From Perkinsus olseni (lineage: Eukaryota > Perkinsozoa > Perkinsida > Perkinsidae), in assembly GCA_013115135.1 (NCBI GenBank), contig JABANP010000764.1:1-18462 (forward strand): DNA of 18,462 bases, in the 5' to 3' direction. Position 1 is the stretch's first letter. Each line of letters starts with the position of its first letter. Below the pieces are notes generated by a model. That model did no database searches. It was not told where the DNA came from and saw only the letters and a list, made by a program, of their open reading frames with translations. This document shows positions 8,024-15,896 of the stretch, piece by piece. Position numbers and translations under genes: made by a program.

Positions 8024-8391
8024 TTATATACGGAATAATACTGAGCATGCAACTCATCGCAACACTTTAAATTCGGCATCATCAACTCGGACGGTTTCAC
8101 AGCCAGCCGTTTCGGCGCCGTCCCATAGGATATCCAGGGCGCCAGACCTGCGCACGCCACAGACCCTACCTGACGACCAGTAACGGCTGACGTCGAACAC
8201 CAGCTGAGACACCGAAGTAGCAACAGAGATGCGCATCCCTACGCAGAGAGGGAAGCGGGTCATCTATGAGACAGTCTTCGGTCTCATCAGTACGTATTGC
8301 GCAAAATTGGCGTGAGAGCAGCCGGCGGCGCCCGCTTGCTGTGCTGAGAGGCGAAAACCAATGAAATCTTGAATTTGTTGTTTTATCGTGA
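8024..8391. other. region upstream of the SL relic, ORFs on both strands, none supported
   Basis: A 69-codon minus-strand ORF (8054-8263, starting at an ATG) and a 104-codon minus-strand frame (8264-8578) lie here, with open plus-strand frames over the same bases. The GC-rich sequence makes long chance ORFs likely, and I cannot choose a coding strand. No domain is recognised. Confidence 0.25.
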
Positions 8392-8602
8392 CCGCTGGCT
8401 GCGCCGCTGGATGGTGGCGGTGCTGCTCCTGCAGGAAACTCAGTTCAAGTACGTGCACTGACAATCGTGTGTGTCGGGACGCACCGATGCGAGTGCTCAC
8501 TGCCGCCGCCGAAATTCTTCGACCTCGGGCTTTGGTCATCTTTGTCACGATGGCTACCATGGAGAAGCGAGCACGCATCTTACCATCTCAGCATCTACGT
8601 AC
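8392..8602 (+). CDS. coding-like open frame with an internal strong donor
   Basis: A plus-strand frame is open from 8392 to TAG near 8600. The first part is small-residue-rich (L-D-G-G-G-A-A-P-A-G-N-S-V-Q) and is followed by a strong donor CAA|GTACGTG at 8448/8449, so a possible exon would end there. Other frames over the same bases are also open, so this is weak. Confidence 0.2.
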
Positions 8603-8720
8603 AGTAGCAGCGCTGAAGCTGGCTATTTCTGGAGCAAGAGGTTGCTGGTCTCGATTCGTGTAGTTAGTTTTGTCCAGGTTTCACTCCGATTCTCCGTCTC
8701 GACTCCCCGGATGCCTGTAG

Positions 8721-8990
8721 CATCCAAGGCTCTCGGAGTTGTTCTTGGACCGCGGAAAAGATGTACTCAGGGGAGGTAGGGACAGCGATCGCCTGGTCGA
8801 GATGATTCGACAATTCTGCCTACATCGTCATACCATACTCTTTCCAACTCCAGCCGCATCTTTGCTCCTCGACATTCTATGCAAATCGATCTTGACCGAA
8901 GTGAAATCTCGATGCTGTTATTCGTGCAGTGCTGCCTTGGGGAAGTCGAAAATTCACGCTCCAATGCTTGAGTGGACGCTTCCACAAACA
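8721..8990 (+). CDS. coding-like open frame, unidentified
   Basis: An open plus-strand frame of 90 codons begins after a TAG and runs into the minisatellite at 8988, where it remains open to a TAA near 9027. The composition is natural (R-L-V-E-M-I-R-Q-F-C-L-H-R-H-T, A-S-L-L-L-D-I-L-C-K-S-I-L-T-E-V-K) and suggests helical repeats, but no family is recognised. It could be an upstream exon of the coding-like region that starts at 9107. Confidence 0.25.
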
Positions 8991-9050
8991 CCGATAAACA
9001 CTGATAAAACACTGATAAACACTCGATAAACACTGATAAACACTGATAAA
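8988..9050 (+). repeat. minisatellite, six units of ACACTGATAA(A)
   Basis: Six head-to-tail units of 10-11 bp with the core ACACTGATAA carry small variations (ACACCGATAA, ACACTGATAAA, ACACTCGATAA). The word GATAAACAC also occurs singly near 14824, 15183, 15273 and reads AATAAACAC near 15537, so the unit has relatives elsewhere. Not a known telomere repeat. Confidence 0.85.
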
Positions 9051-9106
9051 CCCGGAAACGCATTCGACTGATTGAGTTGTTCATGTTCAGGTAATTATCT
9101 TAGTAA

Positions 9107-9766
9107 AACACGCACCTCGATGCTGGGGACGATTCCGATGTCAGATTGGCTCAACTGGTAGTGATAGATGGAGCGACGATTATGGGTAAATTTCTTCCCA
9201 TTTCGGACATTTTTGCTCAGAAAGTTGTCGCCGATGTTGTTGCCGATCTTGAGGGAGAGTGCTCCTCCAAGGGGCTTCGTGGCAGCGACGGTTATGAATG
9301 GCGACTGGAACATCAATGGCACCGGCAGGGACTGCGGGGCGAGCCTTGAAGTAATAGGGTAGAAATGAAATTAGCGGAAAAAGTTGCTGTTATGTTGAAC
9401 CGCTCTCTCGCGAATGGAGTGGTATCTGACGAGCTGCTCTGGAACCGCGCCAAACTCTGTGCTACCAGAAATTCTTCGCTGGACTCAATACCGATTTGGA
9501 AGAAGATGAATGATGTAACTATCGGACAGAAGGAAAAGATAATTTCTGGTTTTTTGCGCGCGCCGAGCTGAACTCACCAGCCAGCTGCGCCGGGCACAGA
9601 GTGGGTGGAACTGTTTGAAGCTACAATTGATAAGTCTTGCTGGACTCGTCAAGAACGCTCAGAAGACTACTTTGAACTGATGTCTCCATTCAAACTCTCG
9701 CTAGAGCCAGCTTCTAGGCTTCGTTCTCCTAACGCAGTGTTTCGAGCGCGCAGCGCGCCAGCATGA
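9107..9766 (+). CDS. coding-like region, one good intron, unidentified product
   Basis: One plus-strand frame is open from 9107 to 9766 except for TGA at 9347 and 9569. The second TGA falls in a good phase-0 intron of exactly 66 nt, 9515-9580 (GAT|GTAACT ... CTCACCAG|CCA, with a pyrimidine-rich stretch). The first could be removed by an 84-nt intron 9291-9374 (GTTATG ... ATTAG), a weaker donor. The encoded pieces look real (L-A-Q-L-V-V-I-D-G-A-T-I-M-G; V-S-D-E-L-L-W-N-R-A-K-L-C; W-V-E-L-F-E-A-T-I-D). No domain is recognised. It ends at TGA 9764-9766, where the frame beginning at 9705 overlaps. A spliced gene or a decaying one; I lean slightly to spliced. Confidence 0.35.
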
Positions 9767-10250
9767 TTCTATTATTATTCAGCTACGAGAGGTCAGTCGG
9801 AAGGCGGCGCTCCGTGCGATGGATACAACCACTTCAAGTTCTTGCGATGAGGGGGGACGCCCAACTGCTGCCCATTCGAACGCGGCGGCTGTTTACGCAC
9901 AAGTCCGGGACTTTCTGGGCAAGGCGGGGTTCCAGGATGTGTGGCAATTGTATGCGGATAAGAAGGGCTTGCCGCGACCACCGAGTTATGAAGGCGACTG
10001 GGCAGAACTGAGCGTTGAGAGTCTGGCCCAGTATGGGATCACAACTGACCAGGTGATAATTTCATGGCGCGCGACAAATCTGCGAGAGTTGGCTCAGGCT
10101 ATTCCCTCCTGTCCTAAGCGTTTTGGACTACCTCTGCTAAAACCGGAGTTGCGAGCCCGGTGGAGGAAGGTGAGAGAGACGGTGTTTCGAGAGAGTTTTG
10201 GTATGCAAAAGTTTAGGTGTGGCCGTTGCTGGCAATCGTCCGACTGCTGA
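9705..10250 (+). CDS. 181-codon coding-like frame, unidentified
   Basis: This frame is open from just after TAG 9702-9704 to TGA 10248-10250, with its first ATG at 9819 (143 residues). Protein-like sequence already precedes that ATG (L-L-G-F-V-L-L-T-Q-C-F-E-R-A-A), so an exon starting near 9705 fits better than an ATG start. A Ser/Thr linker follows the ATG, then a helical part (D-F-L-G-K-A-G-F-Q-D-V-W-Q-L-Y; W-A-E-L-S-V-E-S-L-A-Q-Y-G-I) and a basic end with C-G-R-C. Two donors, 10169 (GTGAGA) and 10201 (GTATGC), with acceptor TTCTACCAG at 10271, would remove the TGA and change the C-terminus. No family is recognised. Confidence 0.4.
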   Translation, partial: SQLLGFVLLTQCFERAARQHDSIIIQLREVSRKAALRAMDTTTSSSCDEGGRPTAAHSNAAAVYAQVRDFLGKAGFQDVWQLYADKKGLPRPPSYEGDWAELSVESLAQYGITTDQVIISWRATNLRELAQAIPSCPKRFGLPLLKPELRARWRKVRETVFRESFGMQKFRCGRCWQSSDC

Positions 10251-10734
10251 GGGTTGTCTAAGTTCTACCAGCGCCAGCAGCAGCCTCAAGCCTCGCAAGA
10301 GGTGATACGCAGGGCTGGGTCTCTTGAAGCCCTTCTCGATGGTTATGCATCAATTACCGGCTTCTAAATTTTTGGGATAGTGGTCATTAGGAAGGCTAGC
10401 TCGGGCACGCGATGGACTGATGCACTGCGACGGAAATGTTGGTTTCTCTTCCGGCGTTGTGTGGCAGTCGCGCAACGTTACCTTTATAGACACTTTGACG
10501 GTTGATTGAAAAGTCGATAAGAGTGGAGTGCTTGCTCATGATTCGGAAACGATGAAGTTGGGCTTCTGCGGGAGAGTCGAGAGTCTTTGTCAGGTCATGA
10601 TGGTCACCATAGCGCGCCCCGAGCTGTGGAGAGCAGACCTGGCTTTGAGGAGGGCTTTTGTTGAGGCCATGCTCAGTGCTGACAGGGAAGAGGAACGAGC
10701 ATTGAGGAGACAGATCAATAGTCGCAATGCGTAG
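10251..10734 (+). CDS. further coding-like fragments, unidentified
   Basis: The frame of 9705-10250 stays open after its TGA to TAA 10364-10366 (F-Y-Q-R-Q-Q-Q-P-Q), and again to TGA 10503-10505 (R-R-C-V-A-V-A-Q-R-Y-L-Y-R-H-F). A neighbouring frame from 10510 runs to TAG 10732-10734 with L-W-R-A-D-L-A-L-R-R-A-F-V-E-A-M. Such spacing of stops fits small introns or a pseudogene. The end overlaps the tRNA-like unit at 10729. No homology is recognised. Confidence 0.2.
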
Positions 10735-10790
10735 CGCGCTGGGCTGTCATTCGCGGTCGTGGGTTCTATCCCCTGCTCCTTTCATTTCAG
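10729..10790 (+). repeat. tRNA-like / SINE-like unit with pyrimidine tail
   Basis: GTAGCGCGCTGGGCTGTCAT is followed by GGTCGTGGGTTCTATCCC, an anticodon-arm, variable-loop and T-arm-like order with a B-box-like GGGTTCTATCCC, then CTGCTCCTTTCATTTCAG. The T-stem has only three G-C pairs and there is no acceptor stem. It aligns well with 7050-7105 and, in the T-arm, with 4132-4153. Confidence 0.45.
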
Positions 10791-11457
10791 TAATCGTACT
10801 TCCGACCATGCCTCTCTAGTGGGTCGTATTCGTCTGCTAAGCTCTGAAGCGCCCTTCTCCCGCGAGAAATCGGCGCGGCAAGGAAGAGCTTGAACGCTTC
10901 CCCAGGTGGTCGGAACCGCCGAACTCACCAATGTTGACTGTTGTGAAATACTCGTCGATGTGGGTAGACGGTATGCATGCTCTGTTCGCTTCTCGCGAGC
11001 CACGAGGTTGCTCGTGGAGGCCTGTTTTCGTAGTAATTTTGAGGATTAGCTAAATTGTGAAGGATTTTTTGCTACACGTAGCGAAGAGGCACTATTTATG
11101 TTACCTCAACTTCAATTATTCAGCTTTGCAATAAGGCACCATTAATTCTTTTCAGTCGGCTTCAATCAGCTTTGTAGTTGATGATACTCCTTATGGTGTT
11201 AGTGAGGTACTGCCGCTATCATATAGCTGTGAGTTAGACCCTCTCATTTTCGGTGCTTAGTGTATTGCTTCGTGCTGCCACATCATTAGCTGTTGTGGAG
11301 TCCCTTTCATAAGCACGTTGCAGTACTTTATATCACTCTCGTGTCGCGCGCGAGTTCTGGAGTGTAGCTACTGTATAAGCTATCGATTATTGGTTCGGTA
11401 CGCATACACAGGGTTTTCGAGGAATAAGCTTCTGGCTTTCTCTATTCTATGTCGAGT
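10791..11457. other. no supported gene
   Basis: A 73-codon minus-strand ORF (10782-11003) and a 68-codon plus-strand ORF (11318-11524) look random, and the sequence from 11030 to 11330 is A/T-rich with stops in all frames. Nothing else is visible. Confidence 0.5.
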
Positions 11458-11970
11458 TCATAGTCGGAGTTTGTTCAACAATTCACAACACTTGGGTCCG
11501 ACCAACCAGGTTTCCCATTGGTGAAGTGTTGCGTATCGGCACTCTTGGCGGCAGCAATCGAGGCCGCGTGATGAGACAAACTGCCGTGCAGCGGTCCCGT
11601 GACCGGTCGCATCCTCGAATTTAACTATCGATAACAAGTTATCTCCGTATGGGTTCATGTTGCGCATATTACCGACAATGTGTTCGCGTGCGTACACACT
11701 AATCTTGCTCGGGTCATTCGCTGCACGAAATGGCCACAGCCCATCGGTTTAAATGGATAGAAGGAGAAGTTTCAATTCCCAATATCTCTCAATCACTATG
11801 TCCATTCCCGGTGTTGTTGAGTCAACGAATGCGGGTGTGTCTACCAACACAATGTCTCTGGCGTCACTGATGTCTACCAGAAACGGAACATTCAGTGTAC
11901 GTATTCAATGCGTATATTCCAGTGTATCCCCGACAAGGAGCCCGAAGTTACGTGCTTCGCGCTCTGCGAG
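11458..11970 (-). pseudogene. P-loop GTPase (AIG1-like) pseudogene fragment
   Basis: A single minus-strand frame runs from 11970 to TGA 11458-11460, broken only by TGA 11905-11907 and TAA 11749-11751. It reads L-V-G-D-T-L-E-Y-T-H, stop, then D-I-V-L-V-D-T-P-A-F-V-D-S-T-T-P. V-D-T-P (11833-11844) fits the G3 motif of TRAFAC GTPases, and the order V-G..L..T then DTP-x-F-x-D-x-T resembles the AIG1-like family with a D-T-P-G-F-D-D-T motif; Ala replaces the usual Gly. After the TAA the frame continues with G-L-W-P-F-R-A-A-N-D and about 85 more protein-like residues. The P-loop (G-x-x-x-x-G-K-S/T) is not found upstream, where the frame is closed by TAG 11971-11973. No donor/acceptor pair in phase removes the stops, so it is probably decayed. 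Confidence 0.5.
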
Positions 11971-12778
11971 CTACGATTGATTCGGTGCACTGAGGCTTGG
12001 CCTAGAATAGAAGCATGAGAGTCACTCAAACAGCATACTGTATCATCACTGAGTACCAGAGGCTTATCGTCTCTACTTACTTCACATACGTCCGAAGACA
12101 GATCCCGAGCTACCGTTTGCAAGATGGGTGCCGCGAGTCGAAGAGCCGGCGAGGAGCGAAATTGGCGGAGGCTATACGATCTACCACTCCAGCACTTTCA
12201 GACAGCTTTCAGGCATTATGACGTAGAGGGCTCATTTTGTATGTTCCGTTCTCCTTGTTTCGGAACTCGTACTGGAAATCGCGAGGTCTTGCGCTGCTCG
12301 TCATGATGCAAAAACATTCCATCTAGGAATGTACGAGTAGCTACAACAACTACACCCCATACGACAATGATTTCACCGTTCTGTCGAGTTCGTGTAGACT
12401 CGGTCGGCGCCCTTCCTCAGTGCCACTCGAATAACGCAACCACTGTCATCATTCACGATACAGAGAGAGAACATAAAACTGCAGCCGTTGTTGTTACTTC
12501 AACAGCGGCACTACCACGTCCAATGTACCACAATAATATGAGCAATTTGCGATAGCTTTTCCAGAGCATTGATACAGTACCCACTAATGTCGCAGAGTGG
12601 GCGGGCGGCGGACTAATAGGAGTAGTTTCATCTAGTCATAACAACGAAGTTGAAGATCATCTCATGGGGCCAGAGCACACCTTATAGGAGATGTTGCCGA
12701 TCTTAACGGCAGCTGTCTAATATCTTACCGAAGCAGCACCAAAAAATGGCGAGAAACAAAATAATAGAATGAACACGG
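11971..12778. other. region between GTPase relic and Mei2-like gene, weak ORFs only
   Basis: A 60-codon plus-strand ORF from ATG 12124 and a minus-strand open stretch around 12370-12484 (V-N-D-D-S-G-C-V-I-R-V-A-L-R-K-G) look somewhat protein-like but cannot be tied to a gene. The minus-strand sequence just above 11970 may hold a degraded P-loop part of the GTPase relic. 12580-12778 is the likely 3' flank of the Mei2-like gene. Confidence 0.3.
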
Positions 12779-13594
12779 TCACAGTAGAAGGTCCCCAAGG
12801 GCCATACTGTAGTCCAAGTGTGTTTGAGCGTACGGGTCACAGACCTCGACCGGCTTCGGTTTCTGTGGAACGTACTCACGTACACGCCTTCTGTGGCGAT
12901 GTGACCGACGAGGAGGGCGAGGGTTGGTAGGACGAGGAAATTCCAATTGGCGACCCGTCCCTAGCTCGAAAAGCTTCGGCCGAAACTCCTCCTCAGCTGC
13001 GTTCAGCGGACTCTCTCGAAGGTGGTCAATCTGGGCTTGCAGGCCCTGATTTTTGGCAGGTTCCACCACCAAAGGAAGGCAACCGTCGAGGACCAAGTCG
13101 TTGAAACCGTCGATCATCTTTTGAGCATGCTCCTGGTCACCGAAGTTGACAAAAGCGAACCCCACGACTTCGTGAGTCTTGAAGTTCAGCGGCACATAGA
13201 GGAAGTCGTAGAAGCCCCGAAAGCCTGCCGCGTCGAGCACCCGCTGAAAGTAGTCGACATTGCAATGAGATTGCAGATTGTGTATCATCACCGTCGTGAA
13301 CTGCTTCTCGTTGCCATCGAGGTTGGAAGAATCATCAGTAGGTGTCTCGTCGTCCTCCGAACCAACCTTGTACGAAGACCGCCGAGGCTCCCGCTGAAAT
13401 CTGGTACAGGAAAGACTTCGAGGGCGGCGGCGGAAGGTCGATTGCTCTTCGGGTTCGGGTACGGCGGGCTCGCTCGGACCACCGAAATGTAAGAAAGTGT
13501 TGTACAGCTGACAGTCCAAGTCACAGTCGATGCTAGATGGGGAACCACATGATGTTCTAGTTGATGATGATGATGTTATTGAGGGAGAGCACAT
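12779..13594 (-). CDS. Mei2-like RRM RNA-binding protein
   Basis: This is a 271-residue intron-free ORF from ATG 13594 to TGA 12779-12781. Upstream codons are open to a TTG at 13636, but the ATG is the first normal start. Residues 1-95 are Ser-rich and polar with basic patches. Residues about 98-208 form the Mei2-type RRM: T-T-V-M-I-H-N-L (RNP2-like, 100-107), G-F-R-G-F-Y-D-F-L-Y-V-P, then G-F-A-F-V-N-F (RNP1-like, 145-151), followed by N-Q-G-L-Q-A-Q-I and F-R-P-K-L-F. This is the Mei2 C-terminal RRM known from fungi, plants and, in many copies, dinoflagellates. The C-terminus is Pro/Arg-rich. Expected role: binding an RNA in post-transcriptional control; the target is unknown. Compact, intact, and possibly a retrocopy because it lacks introns. 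Confidence 0.85.
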   Translation of the reverse strand: MCSPSITSSSSTRTSCGSPSSIDCDLDCQLYNTFLHFGGPSEPAVPEPEEQSTFRRRPRSLSCTRFQREPRRSSYKVGSEDDETPTDDSSNLDGNEKQFTTVMIHNLQSHCNVDYFQRVLDAAGFRGFYDFLYVPLNFKTHEVVGFAFVNFGDQEHAQKMIDGFNDLVLDGCLPLVVEPAKNQGLQAQIDHLRESPLNAAEEEFRPKLFELGTGRQLEFPRPTNPRPPRRSHRHRRRVREYVPQKPKPVEVCDPYAQTHLDYSMALGDLLL

Positions 13595-13654
13595 AAGTTG
13601 GGTAAGATAATAAAAGTACTGGAAACGGCAAAGCAAGTTTACTAAGGTTTCTTG

Positions 13655-13858
13655 ATGGACGGAAGGGTTGAGGGGGGAGAGTACATCGTCGAAAGTGTTA
13701 TTGAGAAAGTCTCGATATTTTCACTACGACGAAAACCGCGGAAAGAACGAAGAAGAATTGAAAATTTTCAGGAGGCACCTGAGGATATTTCTCGTTTGCC
13801 CCCACTCACAGTTATTGAATACTTGGAGCAATCAGACAGACGGCGCTCCCAACGCTAA
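13655..13858 (+). CDS. weak plus-strand ORF upstream of the Mei2-like gene
   Basis: A 67-residue ORF starts at ATG 13655 (M-D-G-R-V-E-G-G-E-Y-I-V-E-S-V-I-E-K). The start has a faint chromodomain look (E-Y-I-V-E) but the aromatic cage and Trp are missing. A neighbouring frame over the same bases is open too. Probably chance or a relic. Confidence 0.15.
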   Translation: MDGRVEGGEYIVESVIEKVSIFSLRRKPRKERRRIENFQEAPEDISRLPPLTVIEYLEQSDRRRSQR

Positions 13859-13985
13859 CAAGAGAATGTAGACAGGAATTGCACAAGAATCCTGCACGCA
13901 TGCACACCAGCAGACGGCGCCCTATTCACGGCGGCAGAAGCAGTCCTAGACCGTTGCATGCAGGAAAGGAGTGGTACGGCAAGAC

Positions 13986-14339
13986 CTACATCCTCAATTG
14001 CCGTACCATCCACCACCACGCCGCCCCGGGACCATCGAGCGCGATAAAAATCCGGTCGTTGTGGCAGATGCCAAAATCGTTGAACTCTTTTCTCATTATT
14101 TCAGACGAGCTGTCGCTTGAGATCGTCGGACAGATCTCAGGCAAGCTTTCGTTATTCTTCATACGCCTTGGCAAGGTACATCGGTGACTAAGTCGGTTCT
14201 CGGCGTTGAACTTAAAACTCACGCACAGAGCAAACCGGACGAACATTTTTTCCCGTCTTCGCTGAAGCACACTGTAAATCAACAGCCATCCAAATTCATG
14301 TTGAAAATATCCTAGTGTAGTCCTCAGTATCATACTCAA
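13986..14339 (-). CDS. weak minus-strand ORF
   Basis: The last 65 or so codons before TAG 13986-13988 look protein-like (F-N-D-F-G-I-C-H-N-D-R-I-F-I-A-L-D-G, then a Trp triplet). The plus strand is open over part of the same bases (S-D-E-L-S-L-E-I-V-G-Q-I), so the coding strand is uncertain. No domain is recognised. Confidence 0.2.
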   Translation of the reverse strand: MSMILRTTLGYFQHEFGWLLIYSVLQRRREKMFVRFALCVSFKFNAENRLSHRCTLPRRMKNNESLPEICPTISSDSSSEIMRKEFNDFGICHNDRIFIALDGPGAAWWWMVRQLRM

Positions 14340-14387
14340 TGCCCGTCACCGGACAGCGTATCTTTCTGACATGCTCGTCGCTCCTGG

Positions 14388-14729
14388 ATGATGAGCCACC
14401 ATTTCCCTTCGATAAAAGAGACATGCAGTGTGACGATAGAACGTGACCAGCCGGACTGGACAGGGCTTGCTCCTGAGACCAAGACCTCAGAAGCCCAGGG
14501 CGACGAGTCGTCGGTGCCAGTCGTCGCCGACAACTGGCACAGGGTGTATGTCAGTTCGAAGTCCAACGTCGTCAAGCTTGATGCCGACGGGATAACAACG
14601 CAACGACAAGCTCTTTCTTGCGTTATGCAGTTGGCCCGAATGCTGCTGTCACAACGAACTGACGGAGCAGCAACGGAGAAAAATCATCGACGACGGCGCA
14701 GTGAGACGACCATAGAAATGACCCGATAA
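14388..14729 (+). CDS. 113-codon hypothetical ORF
   Basis: It starts at ATG 14388 (or 14391) and ends in TAA 14727-14729. The middle looks globular (P-V-V-A-D-N-W-H-R-V-Y-V-S-S-K-S-N) and the C-terminus is basic (H-R-R-R-R). The minus strand is open over the same bases from about 14690 to 14336, so one of the two is a shadow; codon third positions do not decide. No family is recognised. Confidence 0.25.
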   Translation: MMSHHFPSIKETCSVTIERDQPDWTGLAPETKTSEAQGDESSVPVVADNWHRVYVSSKSNVVKLDADGITTQRQALSCVMQLARMLLSQRTDGAATEKNHRRRRSETTIEMTR

Positions 14730-15372
14730 CCCCTCCCTCACTAGAGGTTCATCCGAGATGCGAAAAAATACTAGCAGAAAAAATTTCCCAATTCGGAAGC
14801 CGCAAATTAAGACGCGAAAAATGCGATAAACACTGATCACGCCATAAACGACAGCCCTAACAGGGCGCGCTCAATATTTTCTAGATGCATTTCATGGAGT
14901 CATTGACCACGTTATATAATACCACAACTTCCGCTATTCTCAGTTAAAAACTACAGCCCGTGGGATGCAGCTCCCAATGGCTTCCACAAACGCGGCTCAC
15001 CATTATTCGACCGGTGTAAGGGCACACTAGATGACTCCGCAATCTCGTCGGATGCTCCATGCCTTTCTGGAACCCCCAGGAGTGACACAGGGGGTCACAG
15101 CACGGACACGAGGCGCTAGCGTTACTAGGGCAGGTGGGAGTCGCAAGAGCGAAGACCCCAGCCTGAAATGGTTATAATATCAATGATAAACACGCGAAGT
15201 GACGTTGTTTGCAAGGTGAGAGTGTATAATGTGTTTTCACTAGTGTTTTTCACATCCTGGCTGAAACTCCTATGATAAACACCTTTGGTCTAAATTTCAC
15301 CTCGAACTGACTTATCGTCAAACTTTCATCACAACCGATGAAGTGACGTATACAGGGCGCAGCCCGTTCGAC
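14730..15372. other. no supported gene; scattered repeat words
   Basis: GATAAACAC words occur near 14824, 15183 and 15273. GGCTGAAACTCC near 15264 resembles the element end seen at 17043-17257. 15000-15180 is more GC-rich, with short hairpins such as TCGC-AAGA-GCGA near 15142. No gene or recognisable RNA is visible. Confidence 0.45.
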
Positions 15373-15741
15373 TTAGTGACGCCAACGCAGCGATATCAGT
15401 AGACAACTTGCACAACCGATTACTCTCCAAGGTTTGCCCCCGGAAATGGGTCGAATTAAAGCCGCCATCCACAACGAGACTAGAATGGGCGCTACTTTCT
15501 GTGTTCAATAAACTTGCCCGAACTAATCCCTCTTGAATAAACACTAAGCCGGTTTTCGACCTTGGACTTGACTCACGCAACCAACTCTATTCGCATTCAG
15601 TGGTCCTACCCGCACCAACCGCTCCATCATCGATCCACTATCCGAAAGAGCAGCGGAGGATATATCGTCATTATAATAGACGAACCTTGTGTAGTCGTCC
15701 AGAAGGTTCGAGGCGGCCTCCAGCCTGACATCGAACTTAGT
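15373..15741 (-). CDS. proposed C-terminal exons of the LisH-CTLH gene
   Basis: Exon 15577-15741 (55 codons, phase 0 at both ends) lies between acceptor TGCTCCCAG and the strong donor TGC|GTGAGT. It reads L-E-A-A-S-N-L-L-D-D-Y-T-R-F and M-M-E-R-L-V-R-V-G-P-L-N-A-N. After a 78-nt intron (15499-15576, ending GAACACAG), exon 15373-15498 gives 41 residues to a TAA, starting K-V-A-P-I-L-V-S-L-W-M-A-A-L. A helical pair after CTLH is what a CRA region would look like, and the phases agree with the upstream exon, but sequence similarity is faint. It may belong to another gene. Confidence 0.3.
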
Positions 15742-15806
15742 CTGGGAGCATATCTTTGCGGATCTTTCCTGTGCGGAAAAAGTCCTCGGAAGGAAAGAAC
15801 AACTCG

Positions 15807-15896
15807 CCCGTAATGCGTGAAGTGCAGTTTTTCGTCAAGTCAAAAACACGAAAATCACGAAATAGGTTTTTCACTACTTTTTTAATTTCACGCGGG
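15807..15896. repeat. foldback/MITE-like element related to 17043-17257
   Basis: It starts CCCGTAATGCGTGAAGTG and ends TTTCACGCGGG, so its ends are roughly inverted. The first 25 bp match the inner end of the 17043-17257 element (minus strand) at 22 positions. It is A/T-rich inside, with TCAAAAACACG. Located in the proposed 974-nt intron of the LisH-CTLH gene. Confidence 0.6.

Noticed and set aside
8988..9050. CRISPR array or telomere repeat
   Set aside because: Units are 10-11 bp with no spacers, in a eukaryotic context, and do not match known telomere repeats.
10248..10250. Selenocysteine or reassigned TGA codon
   Set aside because: Elsewhere TGA and TAA end genes normally, and candidate splice sites at 10169/10201 and 10271 can remove this TGA. 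I found no SECIS-like element.
11753..11980. 75-codon plus-strand ORF
   Set aside because: It is antisense to the GTPase relic, which carries the recognisable V-D-T-P motif.
13022..13492. 156-codon plus-strand ORF
   Set aside because: It is antisense to the Mei2-like RRM, whose motifs are unmistakable.
13655..13858. Chromodomain protein
   Set aside because: Only E-Y-I-V-E at the start resembles it; the conserved Trp and aromatic cage are absent.
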